Source of the DNA: JAIVJN01 sp036732565
GTDB taxonomy: Bacteria; Acidobacteriota; Vicinamibacteria; Vicinamibacterales; UBA2999
DNA length: 17,257 nucleotides
Assembly (NCBI GenBank): GCA_036732565.1
Contig: DAINCF010000092.1
Coordinates: 1 to 17,257, forward strand
Reading direction: 5' to 3'
How positions within the stretch are numbered: the first letter of the stretch is position 1; every line of letters begins with the position of its first letter. The notes below the pieces were generated by a model. It did not search any database. It saw nothing but the letters and a program-made list of their open reading frames with translations, and was not told the origin of the DNA. Made by a program: the position numbers and the translations under genes. Of the stretch, positions 7,740 to 14,101 are shown piece by piece.

Positions 7740-9146
7740 TCAGTACGGCAACCCAGTTGGCCCGGCGCTCCTGGCGAGCAGCGCGAGCCGCTCGAGGAGA
7801 TCGGGGGCCTGCGAGATCCACAGCACCACGAGCGTCAGCACGAGGACGTCGAAGAGGATTCGCCTCCACCACTCCCATGCCACCCGAGTGCCGGGCGCCC
7901 ACAAGGTGCTCGCGAACATCGCGAGCACCGGGATCCACGGCAAGTGGAAGCGGCTTTCGCCGAAGCTGCCTACGTGGACGAGCACCACGAAGCCCAGGGT
8001 CGCGATGAGCACGACGGGCAGTGGACCGCGGCTGACGTCGGGCCGGAACATGCCGGCCAAGGCCGTCAACATCACCAGCGGGAAGCTCGCCAGCAGCGCG
8101 AGGCCCCAGGCCCAGACGATCGCGAACGAGCGTTTGCCGTGGTAGTGATAGCTGTAGGTCCACGCGTGCTCGCGGCCCTCGAGGCCGACGAGGTAGGCGA
8201 TCTTGCGCAGCGCCAGGATGAATGAGGTCCCTGGATGCGATCGGATGAAGGCCATGCCGGCCTCCATCCCGATCTTGCTCCGCTGCACGTCCGTCGTCGC
8301 CTGGCTCCAGTACTGCTGCGACACGATCGGAATGTGATCCAGCTCGAGCCGCCCGGTCGCCAGGGGGTGGTTGCCGAGAATGAAGTTCCAACCACTGGCG
8401 GTGTCCGTGGGGATGAACTCTCCGAACAGTCGCGCGTTCCGCGTGACCCATGGCGCGAGCACGATCGCGAACGCCGCCAGGAAGACCGCGAGGCGCGAGA
8501 CCTCCGGTCCGCGCCGCCTGACGAGAGGAATCGCGGAGGCCACCGCGATGCCCGCGACCGTCGCGACGCCAACCGCGCGCGTTTGCATCGCCAGCGACAG
8601 GGTTAGTCCGGCAAGGACGGCGGCCCACAGGCCCCGTTGTGTCCACAACCACAGCCCGAGCAGCGTCAGGAACATGAAGAGCGGCTCGGCCACGAGATAC
8701 ACGGGATAGATGAGCCACGCCGGGTAGATGGCGAGGATCGCCGCGGCGACCAGTCCCGCGCGCGGGACAGCCACGCGCTCGGCGAGAAGTCCCGTCAGCC
8801 CCACACTCGCTGCGCCCAGCATGGCCTGGGCCACACGCGTCGCGAACACCACGCCATCCCCGAAGAGGATCGCGAGCGCGGCAAGAAACGTCGGATAACC
8901 GGGCGGACGGAAGGCATCGGGATAGAACTGGCCGTGGTCGACGAGATACCGGGCGCGGTCGTAGTACTCCTGCATGTCGGAGAACAGGCCGGCGCCGGCG
9001 CATTGCCACACCACGATCAGCCGCAGAACGAGGGCGACGCCGCAGATGGAGAGAAGGAGCAGACGATCCCGTGTCGTGCCGGAGGGCTCGAAGGTCGCGG
9101 GTGTAGCCACCGAGGGACCTAGACGGCTTGAAGGGGGAGCATTCAT
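7740..9146 (-). CDS. GT39/ArnT-like integral membrane glycosyltransferase
   Basis: The 468-residue product is a polytopic membrane protein of the GT-C fold, related to ArnT/PMT enzymes. These transfer a sugar from a polyprenyl-phosphate donor to lipid or protein on the outer face of the cytoplasmic membrane. Supporting features are an N-terminal helix (about 28-50), an acidic first loop (SDMQEYYDRA, about 56-65), RPPGYP at about 80-85, YLVAEPLF at about 150-157, APWVTRNARLFGEFIP at about 231-246 followed by NFILGNHPLATG, and GESRFHLPWIP near the C-terminus. The frame is open upstream to 9716, but sequence before the ATG at 9146 has no family character and overlaps the divergent gene. The start codon lies in the loop of a 9-bp inverted repeat. 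The donor and acceptor cannot be told from sequence. No cognate polyprenyl sugar synthesis gene is nearby. Confidence 0.88.
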   Translation of the reverse strand: MNAPPSSRLGPSVATPATFEPSGTTRDRLLLLSICGVALVLRLIVVWQCAGAGLFSDMQEYYDRARYLVDHGQFYPDAFRPPGYPTFLAALAILFGDGVVFATRVAQAMLGAASVGLTGLLAERVAVPRAGLVAAAILAIYPAWLIYPVYLVAEPLFMFLTLLGLWLWTQRGLWAAVLAGLTLSLAMQTRAVGVATVAGIAVASAIPLVRRRGPEVSRLAVFLAAFAIVLAPWVTRNARLFGEFIPTDTASGWNFILGNHPLATGRLELDHIPIVSQQYWSQATTDVQRSKIGMEAGMAFIRSHPGTSFILALRKIAYLVGLEGREHAWTYSYHYHGKRSFAIVWAWGLALLASFPLVMLTALAGMFRPDVSRGPLPVVLIATLGFVVLVHVGSFGESRFHLPWIPVLAMFASTLWAPGTRVAWEWWRRILFDVLVLTLVVLWISQAPDLLERLALLARSAGPTGLPY

Positions 9147-9177
9147 GCGTTCGTCAGTTTTCCGGTCGCCCTTCAAG
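9127..9177 (-). promoter_or_regulatory. Possible mRNA hairpin enclosing the glycosyltransferase start codon
   Basis: CTTGAAGGG (9127-9135) and CCCTTCAAG (9169-9177) are perfect 9-bp complements flanking the ATG at 9146-9144. In the minus-strand transcript this would form a stem whose 33-base loop contains the start codon. This suggests translational control. It may equally be a chance or relic repeat, because the 3' arm lies within codons of the gene. Confidence 0.35.
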
Positions 9178-9214
9178 ACGTCTCTCCGCGCGGAGCGCGG
9201 CAAGCGACGCTGCT

Positions 9215-9271
9215 CTAGCGAGGCGGAGCCGCCGTTGTCATACTCGACGCTCTGAGGCGGAGCCTCGCTAG
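9215..9271. repeat. Inverted repeat between divergent glycosyltransferase and B3/B4 genes
   Basis: CTAGCGAGGC at 9215-9224 and GCCTCGCTAG at 9262-9271 are perfect 10-bp complements separated by 37 bases. The word GGCGGAGCC is repeated directly beside both arms (9222-9230 and 9257-9264, the latter truncated). The element occupies the divergent promoter region, so it could be a protein-binding site or a dispersed palindromic repeat. I see no feature that decides between them. Confidence 0.65.
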
Positions 9272-9281
9272 TGTAACGCGA

Positions 9282-9287
9282 TAGGAT
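9282..9287 (+). promoter_or_regulatory. Possible -10 element (TAGGAT), leaderless GTG start at 9294
   Basis: TAGGAT begins exactly 12 bases before the GTG at 9294. If it is a -10 hexamer, transcription would begin at or next to the start codon. No -35 hexamer or Shine-Dalgarno sequence is visible. The call is tentative and rests on recurrence at other genes here. Confidence 0.35.
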
Positions 9288-9293
9288 CCAGCA

Positions 9294-9938
9294 GTGTCCG
9301 CGCCGCCATTTACGCTCGATCCTTCCCTCGCGCACATCGTCCGGCCCGGCGTCCTGTGGTGGTCTGGCTCGGTGGTAGTCGAGCGCGAGCCGCGCCTCGA
9401 TCGGTTGCTGGCGGATGCTGAAGCGCGCGTGCGCCTGCACCCCCCGAGCGAAACCGCGGCGGTGCGCGCCATGTACAAACAGGTCGGTCTGGATCCGACG
9501 AAGACGCGCCCGTCGAACGAAGCGCTGCTGCGTCGCGTGAAGAAGGGGATGCCCTTGCCGCGCGTGAACGCGATGGTCGACGTCATCAACTGGTGCTCCG
9601 CGGAGCTCCAGCTTCCGTACGGCCTCTACGATCTCGCCAACGTGATCGGAAGCGTGACGCTGCGCATCGGCCGCGACGGAGAGGAGTACCCCGGCATCCG
9701 CAAGGACACCGTGCACGTTGGCGGCCGCCTCACGCTGGTCGATGCCGAAGGCCCGTTCGGGAATCCGACGTCCGACTCGGCGCGGACGATGGTGACGCCG
9801 GTCACCCGCGATGCGCTCGTCGTCGTGTTCGCGCCGTACGAGATTGACCGTGCGCGGTTGACCTCAGTGCTCGATCTGACCGCTACCCGGCTGACCGACA
9901 TCACCGGCGGCGCCGAGACGGCGCGACTGGTCATGTAG
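9294..9938 (+). CDS. B3/B4 domain protein (PheRS beta-subunit-like, COG3382 type)
   Basis: The 214-residue product is a stand-alone B3/B4 tRNA-binding-type domain, the fold found in the beta subunit of phenylalanyl-tRNA synthetase. Landmarks are RAMYKQVGLDPTKTRPS (about 58-75), the LLRRVKKGMPLPRVNAMVD block, and PYGLYDLANVIGSVTLRIG. These are followed by EEYPGI and a GPFGNPTSDS segment typical of the family. It has no aminoacylation domain. Stand-alone members are thought to bind or edit aminoacyl-tRNA or small ligands, but their role is not established. The only plausible start in front of the conserved region is GTG at 9294. It is divergent from the glycosyltransferase and 79 bases upstream of the molybdenum hydroxylase genes, so shared function with either is not implied. 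Confidence 0.87.
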   Translation: MSAPPFTLDPSLAHIVRPGVLWWSGSVVVEREPRLDRLLADAEARVRLHPPSETAAVRAMYKQVGLDPTKTRPSNEALLRRVKKGMPLPRVNAMVDVINWCSAELQLPYGLYDLANVIGSVTLRIGRDGEEYPGIRKDTVHVGGRLTLVDAEGPFGNPTSDSARTMVTPVTRDALVVVFAPYEIDRARLTSVLDLTATRLTDITGGAETARLVM

Positions 9939-10006
9939 GACGGCCCGCCCCTTCGTTCGTCCCCGCGGATATTTGAACCACCCCGACCGTGGCGCTGCGC
10001 GGAACG

Positions 10007-10017
10007 TAGTTGTAGGC
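10007..10017 (+). promoter_or_regulatory. TAGTTGTAGGC element directly abutting the start of the 2Fe-2S gene
   Basis: The 11 bases ending immediately before the ATG at 10018 match 12876-12886, just upstream of ispDF, at 10 of 11 positions. TAGTTG starts 11 bases before the ATG, consistent with a -10 element of a leaderless promoter. Identity of the two sites is a direct observation; promoter function is inferred. Confidence 0.35.
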
Positions 10018-10500
10018 ATGGCGACAACGCTTTCGGTCAATGGCCGCGCCTACGCGGTGGATGTCGAGCCCGATACGCCGCTGCTGTGGGCCTTGCGCGA
10101 CGCCCTCAATCTCGTGGGCACCAAATTCGGTTGCGGCGGTGGGTTCTGCGGCGCCTGCACCGTGCACATCGACGGCGTGGCGACGCGGTCGTGCATGCTG
10201 CCGGTTTCGAAAGTGGGCGGGCGCGCGGTGACCACCATCGAAGGTCTGTCGCCGGATGGCGCGCATCCGGTCCAGCGCGCCTGGGAGGAGATCGACGTTC
10301 CGCAGTGCGGCTACTGCCAGGTCGGCCAGATCATGACCGCCGCGTCGCTGCTGGCGAAGACGCCGACGCCGAACGACGAGGAGATCGCCGCGGCGATGAA
10401 CGGCAATCTGTGCCGCTGCGGCACCTACCTCCGCATCCGACAGGCCGTGCGCCGAGCCGCCGACCTCGCTCGCAGCGCCGCGAGCGGAGGTGAGCGATGA
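10018..10500 (+). CDS. 2Fe-2S small subunit of a molybdenum hydroxylase (IorA/CoxS type)
   Basis: This is the electron-transfer subunit of a xanthine-oxidase-family molybdenum enzyme. It passes electrons from the molybdenum centre through two [2Fe-2S] clusters. The 160-residue product has the plant-type ferredoxin cysteines at C39, C44, C47 and C59 (GCGGGFCGACT and SCMLP). The helical second cluster domain has C97, C100, C132 and C134 (CGYCQVG and LCRCGTY). The frame is open from 9973, but ATG at 10018 matches family starts. The stop overlaps the start of the large subunit in an ATGA junction, which shows translational coupling. The partner is of IorB type, named after isoquinoline 1-oxidoreductase, but the substrate here is unknown. 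No FAD subunit, c-type cytochrome or cofactor-insertion chaperone gene is in the window. Confidence 0.93.
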   Translation: MATTLSVNGRAYAVDVEPDTPLLWALRDALNLVGTKFGCGGGFCGACTVHIDGVATRSCMLPVSKVGGRAVTTIEGLSPDGAHPVQRAWEEIDVPQCGYCQVGQIMTAASLLAKTPTPNDEEIAAAMNGNLCRCGTYLRIRQAVRRAADLARSAASGGER

Positions 10501-11783
10501 AGACGCGACGCGACGTCTTGCACGACAACAAAACAGGACGCTTTTCGGTCCTGTCTCCACTGTCGCGGCGAGAGTTCCTCACGGTCGGGATGACCTCGAC
10601 TGGAGGTCTGCTCATCGGCCTGCGGGTCATGGAATCGGGGCTGATCGCGCAGCCGACGCCAAGCCCGCGCGGTTTTCCGACTGCCTACATCCAGATCGAC
10701 CCTGACGATCGCGTGCTGTTGTGGTCCGCGCAGCCCGAGATGGGCGAGGGTACGAGGACATCGCTGCCGATGATCGTGGCCGAGGAGCTCGATGTCGATT
10801 GGCAGGTCGTACGCGTCGAGGACGCGCCGCTGGACCGCGCCAAGTACGGCGGACAAGGAGTGGGCGGGAGCGATGCGATTCGATCGGACTGGGACCGGCT
10901 TCGCCAGGTAGGCGCGACGGCTCGCCAGCTGCTGATGGCGGCAGCCGCGGCCGAGTGGGAGGTACCACCGCGCGAATGCGACACGACGTCTGGCGTGGTG
11001 CGCCACCTGCCGAGCGGCCGCCAGCGACGTTACGGCGCGCTGGTTGCGCGGGCGGCCACGATGTCGCTTCCCGAGGGACCGGTCGCCGAAAAATCGCCGG
11101 ATACGTTTCGCCTCATCGGTACCCGCGTGCGAGGCACCGACACACGTCGGATCGTCACCGGAGACGGGGTGTTCGGTTTGGACGTCAGGATCCCCGGCAT
11201 GAAGTACGCCGCCATCGCGAAGTGCCCGGTGTTCGGCGGCACGCCAGTGGCCATCGACGCGAGCCGCGCCCGCCAAGTGCCGGGTGTACGGGATGTCGTG
11301 GAGATCAAGGGCCTCGACAATCCCACGTTCCTGATGTCTGGTGTGGCGGTGGTCGCGGATTCGACGTGGGCAGCGTTCAAGGGGCGCGAGGCGCTGAACG
11401 TCACCTGGGACGAGGGCACGTTTGCGAGCGATAGCAACGACTCGCTGCGCGCACAGTTCCGTACCCTCCTGGCCGCGCCGGCCGCGACCTTGCACGCCTC
11501 GGGGGACGTGGAGCGGGCGCTGACCGAGGCGTCGCATCGCGTCGACAACACGTTCGACTTCGGGTTCGTGGCCCACGCGACGCTCGAACCCCACAACTGC
11601 ACGGCGGACGTCAAGGATGGCGTCTGCATCATTCGCGGTCCCCTGCAGATGCCGGCGTCCGGTCGCACGGTCGTCGCGCAGGCGCTGGGCATCCCCCCGA
11701 GAACGTGCACGTCCACTCGACCCGTATCGGTGGCGGCTTCGGCCGCCGCTTGCTGTCGGACTACGCGGCGGAGGCGGCCGTGA
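10497..11783 (+). CDS. Molybdenum hydroxylase large subunit (IorB type), 5' part of a frameshifted gene
   Basis: This open frame encodes the N-terminal ~400 residues of an aldehyde-oxidase/xanthine-dehydrogenase-family molybdopterin subunit. A twin-arginine signal is visible (SRREFL at about 23-28, then a hydrophobic stretch), so the enzyme should be exported folded across the membrane together with its 2Fe-2S partner. Conserved blocks include QPEMGEG followed by MIVAEELDVDW, GGQGVGGSDAIRSDW, and a domain repeat with VTGDGVFGLDVRIPGM. Homology ends at ALGIPP (about residue 400). The last ~28 codons are out of frame and carry no family sequence. The remainder of the protein continues in another frame from about 11700. 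It starts by an ATGA overlap with the small-subunit gene. With the frame restored the protein would have about 762 residues, a normal IorB length. Confidence 0.85.
   Translation: MKTRRDVLHDNKTGRFSVLSPLSRREFLTVGMTSTGGLLIGLRVMESGLIAQPTPSPRGFPTAYIQIDPDDRVLLWSAQPEMGEGTRTSLPMIVAEELDVDWQVVRVEDAPLDRAKYGGQGVGGSDAIRSDWDRLRQVGATARQLLMAAAAAEWEVPPRECDTTSGVVRHLPSGRQRRYGALVARAATMSLPEGPVAEKSPDTFRLIGTRVRGTDTRRIVTGDGVFGLDVRIPGMKYAAIAKCPVFGGTPVAIDASRARQVPGVRDVVEIKGLDNPTFLMSGVAVVADSTWAAFKGREALNVTWDEGTFASDSNDSLRAQFRTLLAAPAATLHASGDVERALTEASHRVDNTFDFGFVAHATLEPHNCTADVKDGVCIIRGPLQMPASGRTVVAQALGIPPRTCTSTRPVSVAASAAACCRTTRRRRP
11693..11699 (+). other. Frameshift site in the IorB-type gene (run of six C)
   Basis: The sequence reads AT followed by six C and GAGAACGTG. 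Adding one C gives Ile-Pro-Pro-Glu-Asn-Val, the expected family sequence ahead of HVHSTRIGGGFGRR. A single missing base in a C homopolymer is therefore the simplest explanation. It may be a sequencing or assembly error, a real inactivating mutation, or a slippage site. Everything downstream remains conserved and free of stops, which argues against an old pseudogene. Confidence 0.8.
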
Positions 11784-12784
11784 TCTCGCGCGCGATCGGC
11801 GCGCCGGTGCAGGTCGTCGACACGCGCTCCGGCGATCTGCAGCACGACTACTATCGGCCGGCCGCGATGCAGCGTCTGCGCGCCGGCGTCGACGCGCAAG
11901 GACGGATCGTGGCGTGGGATCACGTCCTGACGAGCGTGTCGCGTGGCGCATACCGACGCGATGGCAGGCCATCGCAGTCGACGGAGACGTACGGGAGCTA
12001 CATCGGTCGCGCGAAAGCACTGAGCGAGCTCGAGCCGGACTTGCAGCCGACACGTATTCCCCACGTGCGCGTGCGCTACGGATCGCCGCGGACTGGTGTG
12101 CCGACCGGCGCGTGGCGCGCACCGTCCCACGTCGTCAATGCCTTCGCCATCGAGACGACGATCGATGAGCTCGCAGGGTTGGCGAAGCGAAGCGCCGTCG
12201 ATCTGCGGCTCGATCTGCTCGGCGAGGCTGGCGACGTGCCTCGCGCGGCGGACAATCCCTCGCCGTACAACCCGGGTCGCATGCGGCGCGTGCTCCTGGC
12301 GGCTGCCGAGCGCGGGGGCTTCGGCGGGCGCGCACCCGAAGGACGGGCGCGAGGGCTGGCCATGCATCACACGTTCGGCTCGTACGTCGCGGAAGTCGTG
12401 GAGCTCTCGGTGGAGGCGGGGAAGCGTGTCGTCATTCATCGTGTGACGCTGGTCGCGGATGTCGGACAGCCCGTCAACCTCTCCGATCTCGAAGCGCAAG
12501 GACAGGGCGGTACGATCGACGCCCTCGGCGCCGCGTTCTTGAGTGAGGTGACGATCGCGCGTGGCCGGGCCGTCGAGAGTAACTTCGACCGCTATCGCCT
12601 CATTCGCCACCGAGAGGTACCGGCGGCTGTCGACGTGCACATCCTTCCGAGCCGTGAACGGCCGACCGGATTCGGCGAGCCACCCGTGCCGCCTCTCGCG
12701 CCGGCGGTTGCGAACGCGATTGCGGCCCTCACCGGCGAGCGCCTCCGCCAGATGCCCTTCGCGCGCCTCGGCTGGAGCCTCTGA
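11705..12784 (+). CDS. Molybdenum hydroxylase large subunit (IorB type), 3' part of a frameshifted gene
   Basis: This frame carries the C-terminal ~360 residues that belong to the open frame starting at 10497. It begins with HVHSTRIGGGFGRRLLSDYAAEAA, a core molybdopterin-binding block. It continues with DLQHDYYRPAAM, TGAWRAPSHVVNAFAIE and VVEGLS-like strands, and ends with TGFGEPPVPPLAPAVANAI. There the glutamate in GFGE (codon 12677-12679) corresponds to the catalytic base of the xanthine oxidase family. The GTG at 11705 is merely the first start-like codon. I see no ribosome-binding site and do not expect independent translation. Because the catalytic glutamate sits here, the upstream fragment alone should be inactive unless the frame is restored. 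Confidence 0.82.
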   Translation: MHVHSTRIGGGFGRRLLSDYAAEAAVISRAIGAPVQVVDTRSGDLQHDYYRPAAMQRLRAGVDAQGRIVAWDHVLTSVSRGAYRRDGRPSQSTETYGSYIGRAKALSELEPDLQPTRIPHVRVRYGSPRTGVPTGAWRAPSHVVNAFAIETTIDELAGLAKRSAVDLRLDLLGEAGDVPRAADNPSPYNPGRMRRVLLAAAERGGFGGRAPEGRARGLAMHHTFGSYVAEVVELSVEAGKRVVIHRVTLVADVGQPVNLSDLEAQGQGGTIDALGAAFLSEVTIARGRAVESNFDRYRLIRHREVPAAVDVHILPSRERPTGFGEPPVPPLAPAVANAIAALTGERLRQMPFARLGWSL

Positions 12785-12791
12785 GAGTCGC

Positions 12792-12846
12792 TCCGGCTTT
12801 GGGGCGTGGGGCCGGCTTCAGGTGGACCAGGCCGGCGAAAGCCGGA
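12792..12846. repeat. Intergenic repeat with GAAA-tetraloop hairpin between iorB-type gene and ispDF
   Basis: CCGGC (12832-12836), GAAA, GCCGG (12841-12845) form a perfect 5-bp stem with a GNRA-type tetraloop. TCCGGCTTT at 12792-12800 is also the exact reverse complement of AAAGCCGGA at 12838-12846, so two alternative stems exist. The loop region contains TTGGGGCGTGGGG, similar to the CCCCAAG-type repeats elsewhere here. The position fits a 3'-end structure of the upstream operon, but no U-tract follows. Confidence 0.55.
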
Positions 12847-12875
12847 CGGTTACGAGAGACGCTCCGTTCGATGGA

Positions 12876-12886
12876 TACTTGTAGGC
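12876..12886 (+). promoter_or_regulatory. TACTTGTAGGC element abutting the ispDF start
   Basis: TACTTG begins 12 bases before the GTG at 12888. The 11-base word differs at one position from the one before the 2Fe-2S subunit gene (10007-10017). It could be a -10 element for a leaderless ispDF transcript. An alternative reading is TAGGCT at 12882-12887, 12 bases before the second GTG at 12894. Confidence 0.35.
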
Positions 12887-12887
12887 T

Positions 12888-14069
12888 GTGCATGTGTCCG
12901 CGATCATCGCCGCCGGTGGCCTCGGCCAGCGGATGGGCGCCGGGGTCCCCAAGCAGTTTCTGGAGATCGGGGGGCGCACGCTGCTCGACTACAGCGTGGA
13001 TGCCCTGTTGGCGTCCCCGCGCATCGACGAGGTCGTGATCGCTGTCCCGGCGGAACTGCCATCGATGGTGGCGGCGTCGCTCGAGCGGCGCGGCGCCAAG
13101 CCGGTCTCGCTCGTCACCGGCGGGGCCCGACGACAGGATTCCGTCGCCAATGCCTTTGCCGCGGTCCGCGATCGCGCCGACGTGATTGTCATTCACGATG
13201 CCGCGCGTCCGTGTGTCACGCGTGATCTGATCGCGCGCACCATCGACGCGGCGGTCGAGCAGGGCGCGGCGATCGCCGCCTTGCGCGCGCACGATACGAT
13301 CAAGCAGGCGACGCCGAGCGATGACGCCGGACGGCGCTTCATCCACGCGACGTTACCGCGCGAGACGATCTACCTGGCACAGACGCCGCAGGTGTTCCGT
13401 CGAGACGTGCTCGCGCGCGCGATGGCGAACGGTCAGGGTGACGATGACGCGACCGACGAGGCGATGCTGGCCGAGCGCGCCGGCTTCCATGTGCAGCTGA
13501 TCGACGGCGATCCCGGCAACATCAAGGTGACCACGCCCGACGATCTCGAGGTCGCGCGCGCGCGGCTCGTGGGCGTGCCGAGTGGCGCGTCGCTGAGCCG
13601 CATCGGAACCGGCTACGATCTCCACCGGCTCGTGCCAGGGCGCCCGCTCGTGCTCGGCGGCGTGGCGATTCCATTCGAGCTGGGTCTCGAAGGGCATTCA
13701 GACGCCGACATCGTGTGCCATGCCGTGACCGATGCCGTGCTCGGCGCGGCGGCGTGCGGTGACATCGGCCGACTGTTTCCGGACACCGATCCGGCCTGGA
13801 AGGACGCCGACAGCCTGATGATGCTCGGCCGGGCGGTGGATCTCGTCGGCCGCGCCGGCTACGCGGTGGTCAACGTCGACGTGACTGTGATCGCCCAACG
13901 CCCGAAGCTGCTGCCCTATCTGGACGAGATGCGCGCGCACCTCGCGCGGGTCTTGTCGATCAACGTGGCCGCCGTCAGCATCAAGGGCAAGACCAACGAG
14001 CACGTCGACAGCACGGGCCGAGGCGAGGCGATGGCCTGTCACGCGGTGGCCCTGCTTCGGTCGGCCTAG
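12888..14069 (+). CDS. ispDF: Bifunctional IspD/IspF of the MEP isoprenoid pathway
   Basis: The fused enzyme catalyses two non-consecutive cytoplasmic steps of the methylerythritol phosphate pathway: CDP-ME formation from MEP and CTP (IspD), and cyclisation of CDP-ME 2-phosphate to MEcPP (IspF). The IspD half (about 1-230) has IIAAGGLGQRMGAGVPKQF, HDAARPCV, AQTPQVF and KVTTPDDLE. The IspF half (about 238-393) has the metal-binding GTGYDLHRL (D244 and H246), EGHSDADIVCHA, DIGRLFPDTD and KTNEHVDSTGRGE. Both active sites look complete. GTG at 12888 or GTG at 12894 could be the start, the second lying two codons later. I keep the longer form. It lies between the molybdenum hydroxylase genes and gltX, and the ispD-ispF-gltX order is widespread. 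Confidence 0.95.
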   Translation: MHVSAIIAAGGLGQRMGAGVPKQFLEIGGRTLLDYSVDALLASPRIDEVVIAVPAELPSMVAASLERRGAKPVSLVTGGARRQDSVANAFAAVRDRADVIVIHDAARPCVTRDLIARTIDAAVEQGAAIAALRAHDTIKQATPSDDAGRRFIHATLPRETIYLAQTPQVFRRDVLARAMANGQGDDDATDEAMLAERAGFHVQLIDGDPGNIKVTTPDDLEVARARLVGVPSGASLSRIGTGYDLHRLVPGRPLVLGGVAIPFELGLEGHSDADIVCHAVTDAVLGAAACGDIGRLFPDTDPAWKDADSLMMLGRAVDLVGRAGYAVVNVDVTVIAQRPKLLPYLDEMRAHLARVLSINVAAVSIKGKTNEHVDSTGRGEAMACHAVALLRSA

Positions 14070-14070
14070 G

Positions 14071-14100
14071 CCCCAAGCCCCAAGCCCCAAGCCCCAAGCC
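14071..14100. repeat. Four tandem CCCCAAG heptamers just upstream of gltX
   Basis: Bases 14071-14098 are four exact copies of CCCCAAG, followed by CC and the TATG of the gltX start region. The repeat fills the 32-base ispDF-gltX gap and replaces any Shine-Dalgarno sequence. Copy number at such a tract can change by slippage. Confidence 0.9.
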
Positions 14101-14101
14101 T

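Noticed and set aside
7474..9009. 511-codon open frame overlapping the glycosyltransferase in another frame
   Set aside because: It runs through the nested repeat and has no family motifs. The frame at 7740-9146 has clear GT39-like blocks and membrane helices.
9147..9716. N-terminal extension of the glycosyltransferase frame up to 9716
   Set aside because: The extension overlaps the divergent B3/B4 gene, contains no family sequence and passes through the intergenic inverted repeat. The ATG at 9146 is preferred.
11030..12640. 536-codon antisense frame over the molybdenum hydroxylase large subunit
   Set aside because: The sense strand has conserved molybdopterin-binding motifs in both halves. 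The antisense frame has none.
10018..12784. Carbon monoxide dehydrogenase (CoxSL)
   Set aside because: The Tat signal on the large subunit and the absence of an FAD subunit gene fit the IorAB-type layout. The block beginning HVHSTRIGGGFGRR is the IorB form, and no CoxL-type active-site loop is visible.
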